A stretch of 64,000 bases of DNA from PALSA-278 sp963760285 (GCA_963760285.1 CAVXCI010000001.1:1860001-1924000), one strand, 5' to 3'; positions 10,450-20,395 are shown, counted from the first letter of the stretch. A program made the numbers and translations. The notes: generated by a model not told the origin, from the letters alone.

Positions 10450-11463
10450 TTGCCTGAATTGCGCCGAGACCCGATAACCGGACGCTGGGTCATTATCGCC
10501 ACTGACCGCGCCCGCCGCCCCAATGACTTCGTCCGCGAAAGCGCCCAGATGAAGGGCAGCGCCAACTGTCCGTTTTGTTACGGCAACGAAGCCAAAACTC
10601 CCCCCGAAATCATGGCCTACGGCCGCAATGGCGGCGAACGCGACACGCCCGGCTGGAGCGTTCGCGTGGTCCCCAACAAATTTCCCGCGCTGGGAATTGA
10701 AGGCGATTTGGGCCGCGAAGGGGATGGCCTGTTTGACCGCATGAACGGCATCGGCGCGCACGAAGTGATTATCGAGACGCCGGACCATATGAAGACTCTG
10801 GCCACTCTGCCGGAGAAGGCGGTCGAGGAAGTTTTGTGGGCTTATCGCGACCGCATGCTGGATTTGAAGAATGACCGCCGTTTCCGTTACGTCCTTCTCT
10901 TCAAGAATCACGGTGAGCCGGCCGGCGCTTCCCTGGAGCATCCGCATTCGCAGCTTATTGCCCTGCCCATCGTGCCCAAGCGCGTCCGTGAAGAAGTGGA
11001 TAACGGCGAAAGATATTACGAATCGAAGGAGCGCTGCATTTTCTGCGACATGATTCGCCAGGAACGCGATGAGGGCAAGCGGGTGATTCAAGAGAACGAA
11101 TATTTCATCGCGCTCTCGCCCTACGCTCCGCGGTTTCCATTTGAGACCTGGATTCTGCCCAAACACCATAGCTCCGCGTTTGAAAACCACACCGCACAGG
11201 TTTACGCCAGCCTGGCTTCGTTGCTGAGAGAGTTTCTGGCGCGGCTCGACGCCGTGCTCTCGTTTCCTTCCTATAATTACGTGGTTCACACTTCGCCCAT
11301 CGGCGAGGAGGTGAACGACCATTATCACTGGCACATCGAAATGATGCCCAAGCTGATTAAGGTGGCTGGTTTTGAATGGGGCACGGGCTTTTACATCAAC
11401 CCCACTCCTCCCGAAGAGGCCACACGATTCCTGCGCGAGGCGGAAGTCACTATTCCTGTGTAG
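10450..11463 (+). CDS. galT: Galactose-1-phosphate uridylyltransferase
   Basis: Second enzyme of the Leloir pathway: transfers UMP between UDP-glucose and galactose-1-phosphate through a uridylyl-histidine intermediate. The N-terminus reads LRRDPITGRWVIIATDRARRP; a metal-binding pair is in CPFCYGNEAKTPPEI. The active-site motif is LEHPHSQ, with the histidines at residues 164 and 166, matching E. coli GalT numbering for the nucleophile H166; the usual G after the second H is S here. The C-terminus has the HWHIEMMPK segment. 337 residues, normal. The start is a TTG preceded by GGAGGAACAGA at a good distance. No other Leloir gene is next to it. Confidence 0.85.
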   Translation: MPELRRDPITGRWVIIATDRARRPNDFVRESAQMKGSANCPFCYGNEAKTPPEIMAYGRNGGERDTPGWSVRVVPNKFPALGIEGDLGREGDGLFDRMNGIGAHEVIIETPDHMKTLATLPEKAVEEVLWAYRDRMLDLKNDRRFRYVLLFKNHGEPAGASLEHPHSQLIALPIVPKRVREEVDNGERYYESKERCIFCDMIRQERDEGKRVIQENEYFIALSPYAPRFPFETWILPKHHSSAFENHTAQVYASLASLLREFLARLDAVLSFPSYNYVVHTSPIGEEVNDHYHWHIEMMPKLIKVAGFEWGTGFYINPTPPEEATRFLREAEVTIPV

Positions 11464-11616
11464 CCGCGGACGATTTTTTCGCCGCCATCAGGTTGACGCC
11501 GCTCCATTGCGGCCAGCGCCGCGCTGGTGTCCCGTACTGTTTGGAAGCCCGTGCCTACAAGTGCTACGTTCATTCAGCGGGTGTCCGCCCGCAAGAAAGC
11601 TTACGAGGTGTCTGCC

Positions 11617-13305
11617 ATGACCTGGGGAAAACGCCGCGCGATCATTATTTTGCTGCTGTTCCTGTTTATTGGCGGCCTGATCTACCTGGCCTCCCGCCCG
11701 GAGCGCATTTCCGCGAATTCCGTTCTGGTTATGGACGTGAACGGCAGCATCGAGGAGCAGCGGCCGGTCAACTGGCTCGGCGCGTTCAATGGGACGCGTA
11801 TCCCGGTCCAGCATGACTACGTTGACGCCGTGGACGCTGCCTACAACGATCCTCGCATTCGCGGACTGGTAGTGCGCATCGGCCCGCTGGAGACCGGTTG
11901 GGCCAAGCTGGAAGAACTGCGCGACCATTTGATTGGTTTTCGCAACAGCGGCAAACCGAGCATCTGTTTCCTGGGCTACGACGGCATCGGCAATCCCGAA
12001 TACTATTTGGCCTCCGCCTGCAAGGAAATCTGGCTGGTGCCTACTGCGCCACTGGGCGTGCGCGGCATGATGGCTGACGCGGTCTTCCTGCGCGGCACGT
12101 TCGACAAGTTGAAAATCGTTCCGGATTTCTACCACATCGCTGAATACAAGACCTATTCAAATCAGTACACCGAAAAGAAATTTACTCCGGCGCACCATGA
12201 AGAGGTGGAATCACTCCTCAATGACATTTACGGCCGGTATGTGCAGCAGGTGGCTCAAAGCCGCGGACTCTCCAGTGGGCAATTCGATGCTGCCCTCCGC
12301 AAGGGACCTTTTAATGCCCAGGAGGCGCTGAATGGCAAGCTGGTGGACCATCTGGCCTACTGGGATTCTGTCCGCGATTATTTCAGCAATAGCGTTGGCG
12401 GTTGGAATCCAGTGGACCTGGGCCGCTACACTTCCGCCATTCGAAAGAGCAGCGGGCCCAAGGTTGCGGTGATTTATGCCAGCGGGCTGATTGTTTCCGG
12501 CGATTCATCGGACGGAGCCGGCGAAACGCTGATGGGCGGCGATTCCATGGCCGTGGAGTTGCGTAATGCCCGCGACGATTCCGAGATTCGCGCCATCGTC
12601 CTGCGCATTGATTCCGGCGGCGGCTCCGCCCTGGCCAGCGACGTGATTCGCCGCGAAGTAGATCTTGCCGGCCAGGCCAAGCCTCTGGTGGTCTCCATGT
12701 CGGACGTGGCCGCCAGCGGCGGCTATTGGATTGCCATGAACGCGCAGAAAATCGTTGCCGAACCAAGCACAATTACGGGCTCCATTGGCGTCGTCGGCGG
12801 AAAATTCAACCTGGCAGGACTATATGGTCTTCTCGGCCTCAGCACCGACTTCGTTTCCACGTCGGACAATGCCACGCTCTATTGGGACCAGCAGAGTTTC
12901 ACGCCCGGTCAGCGCGCCTATTTCGAGAAATCCTTGCAGGAAACCTACCAGGATTTCATCCACCGAGTCGCCGAAGGCCGGCATCTTGACGTTAAAGAGG
13001 TGGACCGCGTCGGCAAAGGCCGCGTATGGACCGGCGAGCAGGCCAAATCGCTGGGCCTGGTGGATGAACTGGGCGGCCTGGATCGCGCGATTGAGGTCGC
13101 TAAGGACCTCGCGCACATACCGCATTCTTCCTCGGTTCACATTGTCCGCCTGCCGGAGGAGAAGACTATCTGGCAGCAACTTTTTGGGCCGTCGGAACCG
13201 AACATGGAATCGCGCGAAATTTCGTTGCAATCGCTGATCCAACGTGTCACCGGCGCCAACGAAGCCATTCAGGCGCGCATGCCCTACCACCTGCGCATTC
13301 GCTGA
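11617..13305 (+). CDS. sppA: Signal peptide peptidase SppA, 67-kDa type
   Basis: A membrane-anchored serine protease that degrades cleaved signal peptides. One N-terminal membrane helix follows basic residues (WGKRRAIIILLLFLFIGGLI). The protein holds two tandem ClpP-like protease domains, as in E. coli SppA. The catalytic lysine is in the first domain, AEYKTYSN, residue 178. The catalytic serine is in the second, SDVAASGGYW, residue 367. 562 residues, right for the long form. I choose the ATG at 11617, after GAGGTG and directly before the basic/hydrophobic anchor; the open frame continues upstream to 11527 but those residues are not family-like. It lies 153 bases after galT. Confidence 0.85.
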   Translation: MTWGKRRAIIILLLFLFIGGLIYLASRPERISANSVLVMDVNGSIEEQRPVNWLGAFNGTRIPVQHDYVDAVDAAYNDPRIRGLVVRIGPLETGWAKLEELRDHLIGFRNSGKPSICFLGYDGIGNPEYYLASACKEIWLVPTAPLGVRGMMADAVFLRGTFDKLKIVPDFYHIAEYKTYSNQYTEKKFTPAHHEEVESLLNDIYGRYVQQVAQSRGLSSGQFDAALRKGPFNAQEALNGKLVDHLAYWDSVRDYFSNSVGGWNPVDLGRYTSAIRKSSGPKVAVIYASGLIVSGDSSDGAGETLMGGDSMAVELRNARDDSEIRAIVLRIDSGGGSALASDVIRREVDLAGQAKPLVVSMSDVAASGGYWIAMNAQKIVAEPSTITGSIGVVGGKFNLAGLYGLLGLSTDFVSTSDNATLYWDQQSFTPGQRAYFEKSLQETYQDFIHRVAEGRHLDVKEVDRVGKGRVWTGEQAKSLGLVDELGGLDRAIEVAKDLAHIPHSSSVHIVRLPEEKTIWQQLFGPSEPNMESREISLQSLIQRVTGANEAIQARMPYHLRIR

Positions 13306-13644
13306 TTCGCTCGCCAGCGAAGAAAACTGCCGCCAAGGCATGCCCCATCTGCCAGAAATGTATACTATAAATTTACTGTATCACTTTATTAATGTGTGGA
13401 ATAAGACACATTTTATTAAAGTAGCAGTACCAGTTTATTTACATTTATTCATATTCCAAATTCAATATATTGACATATTTGCGTAGAAAATCTGCCTCTA
13501 ACTGCTCATTATAAACAGTTTAGCTATGGAAGAATTTGGCATCCCGAGTGCTCTATACGGTGCGGGGATTTTTGTAGCGCCCAGCCGGTTACGGCAGGAG
13601 CCTACTAGAAACCATTTTGTAGATCTCGAGGAGGAGGAGAACTA
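13306..13644. other. AT-rich leader of the TonB receptor gene
   Basis: 339 bases without a supported gene. About 13355-13490 is strikingly AT-rich by eye (roughly three quarters A+T) inside a GC-rich chromosome. It contains a perfect dyad (separate entry) and a TTGACA at 13470-13475 without a convincing -10 at the normal distance. The receptor ATG at 13645 is preceded by a strong ribosome site, GAGGAGGAGG. Confidence 0.6.
13391..13412. promoter_or_regulatory. Inverted repeat AATGTGT-N8-ACACATT, possible operator
   Basis: AATGTGT (13391-13397) and ACACATT (13406-13412) form a perfect 7-base dyad around an 8-base spacer, inside the AT-rich leader of the TonB receptor gene. Spacing between TGTG and CACA is 10 rather than the 8 of a CRP site, so the regulator is unknown. 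Confidence 0.4.
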
Positions 13645-16600
13645 ATGATTCGGAATCGCATATTGTCTGGATTGTTTGCGCTTCTGGTTGCCTTGTCGCT
13701 GGGTGCGACCTGGGCTGTAGCGCAGACCGTGTCGTCCGGCGCCCTTTCGGGCACGGTCACTGACCCCAGCGGGGCAGTCGTGCCGGGCGCCAAAGTCACG
13801 GCCACGAGCGTTGCTCGCGGAAACTCGCAGGAGACCACTACGAACTCCGCGGGTGTTTACACTTTCACTTTGTTGGAGCCGGGCTCTTACAACGTCAACG
13901 TTGAGGCCACTGGCTTCCAAAAAACGTCTCAGGTCGTGGCTGTTTCCGTTAGCGCCGCCAGCGTTGCGAACGTTCAACTCGCCGTGGCGACTTCGGGAAC
14001 CACCGTCACGGTGACGGAAGCCGCGCCACTGGTACAATCGGAGAACGGCAACGTCTCCACAACGCTGAGCCAGCAGCAGGTATCTCAGGTGCCCAATCCG
14101 GGCAACGACCTGAGCTACGTGGCGCAGCTTGCTCCAGGCGTGGTTATGAACACGCAGATGGGATACGGCAACTTCTCATCCTACGGCCTGCCGGGCACAT
14201 CCAACCTTTTTACCCTGAACGGAATGGATGACAACGATCCCTTCCTGAACTTGAACAATTCCGGCGCCACCAACTTGCTCCTCGGGCAGAACGAAGTCCA
14301 GGAAGCCACCGTGGTGAACAACGGCTATTCCGGGCAGTACGGCGGTCTGGCCGGCGCGAACGTGAACTACATCACCAAGTCCGGCGGCAACCAGTTCCAT
14401 GGCAACGCCATTTATTTCTGGAATGGCAGCGCATTGAACGCCGAGGACTTTTTCAGCAATGCGACGAATTCGCCGAAGGCATTCGACAACGTGAACCAGT
14501 GGGCTGCCTCCATCGGCGGGCCGATCAAGAAGGATAAGCTGTTCTTCTTCTTCAACACGGAAGGCCTGCGCGTCCTGATTCCTTCCGCGCCGTCACTTGT
14601 TGACACTCCCACCCAGGGGTTCCAGAACGCGATTATCGCGAATCTTAACTCGCTGGGACTGCAAAATTCGGTTCCCTTTTATCAGCAGGAGTTTAACCTG
14701 TTCAATGCGGCGCCGGGCGTTAACCGGGCAGTTGGCGGGCAGGTCCCCGGCGATGATGGGCTAGGGTGCTACTCGTCCATCCTCGGACCGCTGGTGCTTT
14801 CGCCAGTGATGCTGACGACTACGCCGGGCTTGGGAACGACAGTGCCTTGCGTTGCGAACTACACCAATAGCGTCACGAACCTGACGCATGAATGGCAGGC
14901 GGCGGGCCGGTTTGACTACAACATCGGCGCCAAGGACCAGATGTTCTTCCGTATGCAGTACGATACGGGTTTCCAGGCCACCTTTACCGACCCCATCAGC
15001 ACGTTCTTCAATGCGGGGAGCACGCAGCCTGAATATCAGGGCCAGATCCTGGAGACTCACTCCTTCGGGCCAACGGCTTCGAACCAGTTGCTGTTTGCGG
15101 GTTCTTGGTATACGGCGCTGTTCGGGCCGGCTGATACGGCGGCCTCGCTGGCGGCGTTTCCCGCCACCCAGATACTGGGCGATGGATCCCTCGGCGCGAA
15201 CCTTTTTGCCCCCGGAGTTCTCGGCGGCGAGAATTTCGTCTTTCCACAGGGCCGGAATGTTTCGCAGGGCCAGGTTCAGGACGACTTCTCGAAGACCATG
15301 GGAGCGCACACGATCAAGTTCGGCGGCAAGTGGCGCCGCAACTGGATCAGCGACCATGACTTCGCTGGAAGCGAAGCCACGTTCCCCGAGCTTGTTCCTA
15401 TCACCCTGCAGGACTTCATAGCCGGCGGAATCGACCCCGTCAATGGCTTGTGCGGTGTTACGGGCGGCGCTGCTCCATGCTCCGAGATCGTTTCGTCATT
15501 CCCCCAATCGCTTGAGCAGCCATTTGCGTCATACAGCCTGCAGATGTACGTGCAGGATGAATGGCGCTTGAAGCCGAATTTCACGGTGACCGTGGCTCTC
15601 CGCGCAGAACACTATTCGAATGCGATATGCGAGCATCTCTGCGGCGCTACGCTATTCGAGCCCTTTGACCAGACGGACCATGATCCGGACATCCCCTACA
15701 ATGACGCCATCCAGACAAGCCGGAGGCAGGCGGTGCTGAACCTTACACCGGTTCTGCTGGAGCCCCGGGCCAGTTTTGCGTGGCAGCCTTTCAGCGGCAC
15801 GGCGAATGGGTGGAAATCCAACTTCGTTGTCCGCGGAGGCTTTGGATTCTTTGCTGACCAGTTCCCCGGGCAGGCTGCGGAAGGCTCGGCGTTTAACCCG
15901 CCGTATTTCAACACCTTTACAGCCTTCAACAACTACATCTCACCGGGTGAGACGAACCCCACGTTCACGCCCAACGGAAACCTGTTTGCGGACAATGCCG
16001 CTACCAACGCATCTTTCGTGACTGGTTTCATAAGCGGACAGAACCTGGCTCAGATTCAGGCGGCGAATCCGAATTTCACGCCGCCGAACATTACGACCTT
16101 TCCCGGCGAAAACTACTATCCGACGTACGAAAAGTGGAGCCTCGGAGTGCAGAAGGGTTTTGGGGCCAACACTTCGTTGGAAGTCAGCTACATTGGGAAT
16201 CATGGCTACCATGAGATCGTCCAAAACGGAAGCTTGAACGCGTATGCGCCAACGTCGGCGTTTCCCACGGGGTTCGGGGATTTGCCGACGGCTCCCGTGG
16301 ATTCGCGGTTCTTTGGCGTGAACAACATCACCAGCGGGGGTGTGTCGAACTATAACGGCCTGACGACCACGTTCCAGCACCGCTTCACAAAGTGGACGCA
16401 GGGCGTTTTCCAGTTCAATTACACTTGGAGCCATGCGTTCGACGATATTTCCAACGGCGGCTTCCTGCCTTTCGGCAGCAGCGGCGTGGCGGTGCAGGAT
16501 CCTTACAACATCCGTGCCAATTATGGGCCTGCGGACTACGACGTGCGGAGCTACATCAACGCCAACTACGTTTACGAACTGCCGATTCGCAAGGCGTTCG

Positions 16601-17145
16601 GCGGCCATGGCTCGAAGTACCTGGTGGACGGCTGGCAGGTATCCGGCGCGATCTTCTATCGCACTGGGTTCCCATACTCCGTCTTTAACAGCCCTGGCGA
16701 TATAGATTCGGCGCTTGGCGCATACAATTACGCCGGGGCGGTCATAGCCCCATTCCTCGGCGGGGCCTTGAACTCCTGCGGCGTGAACGCAAACTACACC
16801 AATCCAAGCACTCCTTGCGTCTCGACTTCGCAGTTCGGCAATGTGACGGGCTTCACCAACGGCCAGCGGAATGCGTTCTATGGCCCGGGGTACTTCAACA
16901 CGGACTTCACCGTGATGAAGAACACCTCGATTCCGGGGTGGGAGGCTGGCAAACTGGGAATCGGTATGCAGTTCTATAACCTCTTCAACCACCCGAATTT
17001 TGCGAATCCGGACGGCAACCAGGCGGACACCACGTTTGGCCAAATCACCGGGCTGGTTTCGGCTCCGACAAGCATTCTGGGTGCGTTCCTGGGCGGCAAC
17101 GCTTCGCCTCGCTTGATTCAGTTGAAGGCGCAGCTCACTTTCTAA
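13645..17145 (+). CDS. TonB-dependent receptor with carboxypeptidase-regulatory-like N-terminal domain
   Basis: An outer-membrane receptor of the large acidobacterial (Oar-like) type, 1166 residues. A signal peptide ends near AVAQT (residues 1-28). A carboxypeptidase regulatory-like beta-sandwich follows, with GALSGTVTDPSGAVVPGAKV and NSAGVYTFTLLEPGSYNV (about 32-115). The plug and beta-barrel follow: GLPGTSNLFTLNGMDDND, GGLAGANVNYITKSGGNQFH, and a barrel rich in aromatic strands. It ends RLIQLKAQLTF, with the terminal phenylalanine expected of an outer-membrane barrel. Such receptors are thought to import glycans or peptides with TonB/ExbBD energy; the ligand is unknown. The frame is intact over 3.5 kb. 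A strong terminator follows and the leader is AT-rich, so it is a single-gene unit. Confidence 0.9.
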   Translation: MIRNRILSGLFALLVALSLGATWAVAQTVSSGALSGTVTDPSGAVVPGAKVTATSVARGNSQETTTNSAGVYTFTLLEPGSYNVNVEATGFQKTSQVVAVSVSAASVANVQLAVATSGTTVTVTEAAPLVQSENGNVSTTLSQQQVSQVPNPGNDLSYVAQLAPGVVMNTQMGYGNFSSYGLPGTSNLFTLNGMDDNDPFLNLNNSGATNLLLGQNEVQEATVVNNGYSGQYGGLAGANVNYITKSGGNQFHGNAIYFWNGSALNAEDFFSNATNSPKAFDNVNQWAASIGGPIKKDKLFFFFNTEGLRVLIPSAPSLVDTPTQGFQNAIIANLNSLGLQNSVPFYQQEFNLFNAAPGVNRAVGGQVPGDDGLGCYSSILGPLVLSPVMLTTTPGLGTTVPCVANYTNSVTNLTHEWQAAGRFDYNIGAKDQMFFRMQYDTGFQATFTDPISTFFNAGSTQPEYQGQILETHSFGPTASNQLLFAGSWYTALFGPADTAASLAAFPATQILGDGSLGANLFAPGVLGGENFVFPQGRNVSQGQVQDDFSKTMGAHTIKFGGKWRRNWISDHDFAGSEATFPELVPITLQDFIAGGIDPVNGLCGVTGGAAPCSEIVSSFPQSLEQPFASYSLQMYVQDEWRLKPNFTVTVALRAEHYSNAICEHLCGATLFEPFDQTDHDPDIPYNDAIQTSRRQAVLNLTPVLLEPRASFAWQPFSGTANGWKSNFVVRGGFGFFADQFPGQAAEGSAFNPPYFNTFTAFNNYISPGETNPTFTPNGNLFADNAATNASFVTGFISGQNLAQIQAANPNFTPPNITTFPGENYYPTYEKWSLGVQKGFGANTSLEVSYIGNHGYHEIVQNGSLNAYAPTSAFPTGFGDLPTAPVDSRFFGVNNITSGGVSNYNGLTTTFQHRFTKWTQGVFQFNYTWSHAFDDISNGGFLPFGSSGVAVQDPYNIRANYGPADYDVRSYINANYVYELPIRKAFGGHGSKYLVDGWQVSGAIFYRTGFPYSVFNSPGDIDSALGAYNYAGAVIAPFLGGALNSCGVNANYTNPSTPCVSTSQFGNVTGFTNGQRNAFYGPGYFNTDFTVMKNTSIPGWEAGKLGIGMQFYNLFNHPNFANPDGNQADTTFGQITGLVSAPTSILGAFLGGNASPRLIQLKAQLTF

Positions 17146-17169
17146 CCCGCCCACATCGGCGGCTTTTCC

Positions 17170-17204
17170 AAAAGGGCGTCCCGGAATTTCGGGACGCCCT
17201 TTTG
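17170..17204 (+). terminator. Rho-independent terminator after the TonB receptor
   Basis: AAAGGGCGTCCCG (17171-17183) pairs perfectly with CGGGACGCCCTTT (17190-17202) around a 6-base loop, ending in a short T run. It lies 25 bases after the receptor stop codon. Confidence 0.9.
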
Positions 17205-17413
17205 CTGTCCACGCGCTTTGTTCAATCGGTCGCCTGTGTGCCAAGCCTCAGAACGAAGTCCTCTCGACGCATCACATCCGGGGAGTGGCGTTCTCCGATA
17301 TGCCATGCACGGCAGCTGTTTATAAGGGGCTCTGAATGGCGTGCTGAGATCATCGGCGCGGCTCGTATGCGCGCTGCTGAAGGATTTCTGGAGTTCAGTT
17401 ATACTGAAGAACT

Positions 17414-17490
17414 GGCGCGGTACCCAAGTGGCCCAAGGGAGAGGTCTGCAAAACCTCCATTCGTGGGTTCGACTCCCACCCGCGCCTCCA
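17414..17490 (+). tRNA. tRNA-Cys (GCA)
   Basis: A cloverleaf can be drawn: acceptor GGCGCGG / CCGCGCC, T-arm GTGGG TTCGACT CCCAC, anticodon stem GAGGT / ACCTC with loop CTGCAAA, anticodon GCA. The CCA end is encoded (17488-17490). Confidence 0.93.
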
Positions 17491-17603
17491 CTGATTTTTC
17501 TGCCCCGGCGTCCGCCCGGAAGAATTTCTTCTCGAATCAAGATTTCATTGCGTACCTGTGGCCGCGCGGGTACATAATGTCGCATTTATTGCGGAGGCTT
17601 CCC

Positions 17604-18770
17604 ATGAGACAGGCTGCTGGTTTCCTTTTGAGGTTTGCAATTATTGCTTTTTTCGGTGTGGCTCTCGCGGGTTTTGGTTCTGTTCATGCCGGGCAGGATC
17701 GACCGCCCGCGAACTATCCCGCTGGCACCGGCCCTGATTCCCTGGCCATTGGCGATTTCAACGAAGACGGCATTCCCGATCTCGCCGTTGCCAATTCCAA
17801 TCTTTTCGGAAATGGAGAGAGCAGCGTCAGCGTGCTCCTTGGCAAAGGCAACGGCGGTTTTCAATCCGCCGTGGATTATCCGGCGGGCAAGACTCCGCGT
17901 TCCGTCGCGGTGGGCGATTTCAATGAGGATGGCCATCTTGATATGGTGGTCGCGAATGAGAGCAGCAACAATGTCAGCCTTCTGCTGGGCAACGGCGACG
18001 GCACTTTTCAGCCAGCCATCAATATTTCCGCCGGCACGGGACCATTCTTCGTCGCCGTGGCGGATTTCAACGGGGATCACCATTTGGACATGGCTGTGGC
18101 CAACTTCGCGGAAGCGATGCACGAAGGCAGAGTCACTGTTTTTCTAGGAAATGGAAATGGCGGGTTCGAAAAGCCCGTCGTTTACAATCTCGGCTCTAAT
18201 GTGCGCACGCACATGATCGCCGTGGCGGACGTCAATGGCGATGGCCATCTCGACCTGGTGGTGGCCAATGCAGGCATCCTGCGCGATCCCGGGAAAATCA
18301 GCGTGCTCTTCGGGAAGGGCGACGGCTCGTTCGGCGAACAGATGGATTTCAAAGCGGGCCAGGACCCATTTTCCGTGGCTGTCGCGGATCTGAATGGCGA
18401 TGGGATGCTGGATTTGGCGGTGGCGGATGAATCGGTGGACCAAGTGAGTGTGCTGATTGGCAACGGCCAGGGGATGTTTGGCAAGCCCGTTATGTATGCT
18501 ACTGGCACGCTTCCTTTTTCCATTGTCGCGGCGGATTTCAACGGCGACGGCAAGATGGATTTGGCCACGGCCAATGAAAACAGCAACGACGTCACCGTGC
18601 TGCTCGGGCTGGGCGATGGGATTTTTGGCGCCCCTCGCAGCATTCCCGCGGATCAGGCCCCGCAGTATCTTCTTGCCGCGGATTTAAATGGCGATGGCCG
18701 AACGGACGCGGCGGTGGCCAATCTGATCAGCAACGACGTGACGGTGTTGCTGAATCCGCGCCGGCGTTAG
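17604..18770 (+). CDS. Secreted FG-GAP/VCBS repeat protein
   Basis: A 388-residue exported protein: a signal peptide (RFAIIAFFGVALAGFGSVHA) followed by seven FG-GAP-type repeats, each with a calcium-loop-like D-x-N-x-D-G segment. Examples are DFNEDGIPDLAVANS, DVNGDGHLDLVVANAG and DLNGDGMLDLAVADE. Seven repeats suggest an integrin-alpha-like seven-bladed propeller. There is no enzymatic domain. I start at the ATG at 17604, which follows GCGGAGG at 6 bases. It converges with the PQQ-like propeller gene; the two stops are 14 bases apart with no clear terminator between. Function unknown; extracellular binding is an inference. Confidence 0.85.
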   Translation: MRQAAGFLLRFAIIAFFGVALAGFGSVHAGQDRPPANYPAGTGPDSLAIGDFNEDGIPDLAVANSNLFGNGESSVSVLLGKGNGGFQSAVDYPAGKTPRSVAVGDFNEDGHLDMVVANESSNNVSLLLGNGDGTFQPAINISAGTGPFFVAVADFNGDHHLDMAVANFAEAMHEGRVTVFLGNGNGGFEKPVVYNLGSNVRTHMIAVADVNGDGHLDLVVANAGILRDPGKISVLFGKGDGSFGEQMDFKAGQDPFSVAVADLNGDGMLDLAVADESVDQVSVLIGNGQGMFGKPVMYATGTLPFSIVAADFNGDGKMDLATANENSNDVTVLLGLGDGIFGAPRSIPADQAPQYLLAADLNGDGRTDAAVANLISNDVTVLLNPRRR

Positions 18771-18784
18771 AAAGCTGTCACGGC

Positions 18785-20395
18785 CTACTGCAGCAGTCCG
18801 TAGACACTCACCTGGTATTCGGCCCCCAGGTAAACCTTTCCGTTGACGATCGTGGGGACCACGTACTTCACTGCCGGGCCCGGGTCGTCACGATTCTCAT
18901 TCTGCTTGCTGGCGTAGAGGAGTTTTTTCAGGTTATTGGCCTGATAAGCAATCAGGACTTCCGGAAGCTGCTTTTCAAAGCCTCTCGAATCCACGGCCCA
19001 CAGAATTGCATCGGTGTTTCCGTTGGCGGAGATCGCCGGTGTGGCGCCAGGATACCGAAACTCGAGAGTCGTCTCTGAAGCGGGCGATGTTGAAAACTGC
19101 CCGGTTGCGGTATTGAACGCAAAACTCTTCATCGGCGCATAAGATCCGCTGAAATAGACTCTGTTGTTCCACCAGGCGGGCATCCCGTAAATGGACCCGG
19201 TCACCTGCTTGATGAACTGCACGATCTGGTTGTTGTTTTCCGGGTTGTAGCCGCCCATGTTGTCACGATTTACCAGGTAGATGGATCCCTCTTTCCCGGC
19301 CTGTACCAACAGATGTTCGTATGGTCCCTGCGTCTGATCCGGCAAAAGCAGCAGGCCACCAGAGCCCAGGTCCAGATCCCTTTCACGCAGGGTATTCTGA
19401 TCATATGGGGTGAAATAGTCCCCCACGTGATCGCGCCCGGCGGGTAGCAGCTTCACGATACTATCCCCGTAATCCAGGCCGCCCTGACTGGCGTCAAATG
19501 TGCCATTTGCTACGGCCACAAACGTGTTGAAATCCGCGTCGCCGGCTAGGCCGGCTCCGGCCATCCAGACTCCTCCATCGTCGCCGTTTGGACCGGTGTT
19601 CCAAACCCCCTCCTGCCGCAAAGTCTGTTCGTTATAGGCCATCACCCAACCATGAAAGGGAACGTCGTCGCAGTGCGACGCCCAGGCTATCTCAACCATC
19701 CCGTTCTGCAAGAGCAGGGCGCTTCTTTGCAGCTCCATGCGGGGGTTGAAGGTAACTTGGCCGTCCTTGGACCCCGCTCCCGTTCCTTTCACCGAGGCTT
19801 TAATCTCCACCGGACTGCCGGTCACTTCCAACCCCGTCGTAGCGCTAAGTGCATGCAAACGTTGCACATACAGACCCTTCTCCAGCGTGAACGCCTCAAC
19901 ATAAATTGTGTCTGTCGTTGAGTCAATCACCGGCGTGCTGCTAATCCCCAACTCCGGAACAATCAGCTTGCATCCGACATCCTGGTCCGGCACCGTGGTT
20001 ATGCCCAGTTTTGCATTCAGGAAGCTGGTCTGCCACAGAGTCGCCCCGGAGTCCGCATCGAAGGCATATACGCTGTCGTGCTCCGTGGCGATGTAGACCA
20101 CGTTGTGCGTTCCCTGATCGGGGATGGTCAAGTTCGACAGGTACAGCGGCTGCGCGTAGACATAGCCATCCACCGGAATCGAAAACAGCTTGCCGAAGGC
20201 AGTCTGATTTACGTTGTTCGGCGTAAGGATGGTTTCATTCAGATTCTGCCCTGTCCGCCCGTTGTCGTTGTGATAGGTGGTCACGTTCACCTGCGCTGCG
20301 GCGCCAGCGTGTCCGTTATGCAAACAGAGAAAAAGTGCGATGCTGGCGATTCCAGCCACCGCCGTCTTAAATAGTCCACTCTGAGTATTGAACAA
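18785..20395 (-). CDS. Secreted PQQ-like beta-propeller protein
   Basis: A 536-residue exported protein: signal peptide (IALFLCLHNGHAGAAAQ), then propeller blades with PVDGYVYAQPLYLSNLTI, VVYIATEHDSVYAFDADSG and TLWQTSFL. These resemble the quinoprotein-like eight-bladed propeller, but it has no membrane dehydrogenase domain and no visible PQQ-ligand signature, so enzyme activity is doubtful. It is a clear paralogue of the propeller half of the 946-residue protein at 37004-39844 (same GRTGQNLNE / VDGYVYAQPLY blocks). The start is a TTG at 20395 preceded by AGGAGG at 5 bases. Function unknown. Confidence 0.8.
   Translation of the reverse strand: MFNTQSGLFKTAVAGIASIALFLCLHNGHAGAAAQVNVTTYHNDNGRTGQNLNETILTPNNVNQTAFGKLFSIPVDGYVYAQPLYLSNLTIPDQGTHNVVYIATEHDSVYAFDADSGATLWQTSFLNAKLGITTVPDQDVGCKLIVPELGISSTPVIDSTTDTIYVEAFTLEKGLYVQRLHALSATTGLEVTGSPVEIKASVKGTGAGSKDGQVTFNPRMELQRSALLLQNGMVEIAWASHCDDVPFHGWVMAYNEQTLRQEGVWNTGPNGDDGGVWMAGAGLAGDADFNTFVAVANGTFDASQGGLDYGDSIVKLLPAGRDHVGDYFTPYDQNTLRERDLDLGSGGLLLLPDQTQGPYEHLLVQAGKEGSIYLVNRDNMGGYNPENNNQIVQFIKQVTGSIYGMPAWWNNRVYFSGSYAPMKSFAFNTATGQFSTSPASETTLEFRYPGATPAISANGNTDAILWAVDSRGFEKQLPEVLIAYQANNLKKLLYASKQNENRDDPGPAVKYVVPTIVNGKVYLGAEYQVSVYGLLQ

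Noticed and set aside
13391..13412. CRP/cAMP site
   Set aside because: TGTG and CACA are 10 bases apart rather than 8, so the dyad does not fit CRP or FNR spacing.
15940..17244. 434-codon open frame on the minus strand
   Set aside because: Antisense to the TonB receptor, with no ribosome site or family motif. The receptor frame is clearly coding.
18785..20395. PQQ-dependent dehydrogenase
   Set aside because: The propeller resembles quinoproteins, but I see no membrane domain, haem motif or PQQ-binding signature.
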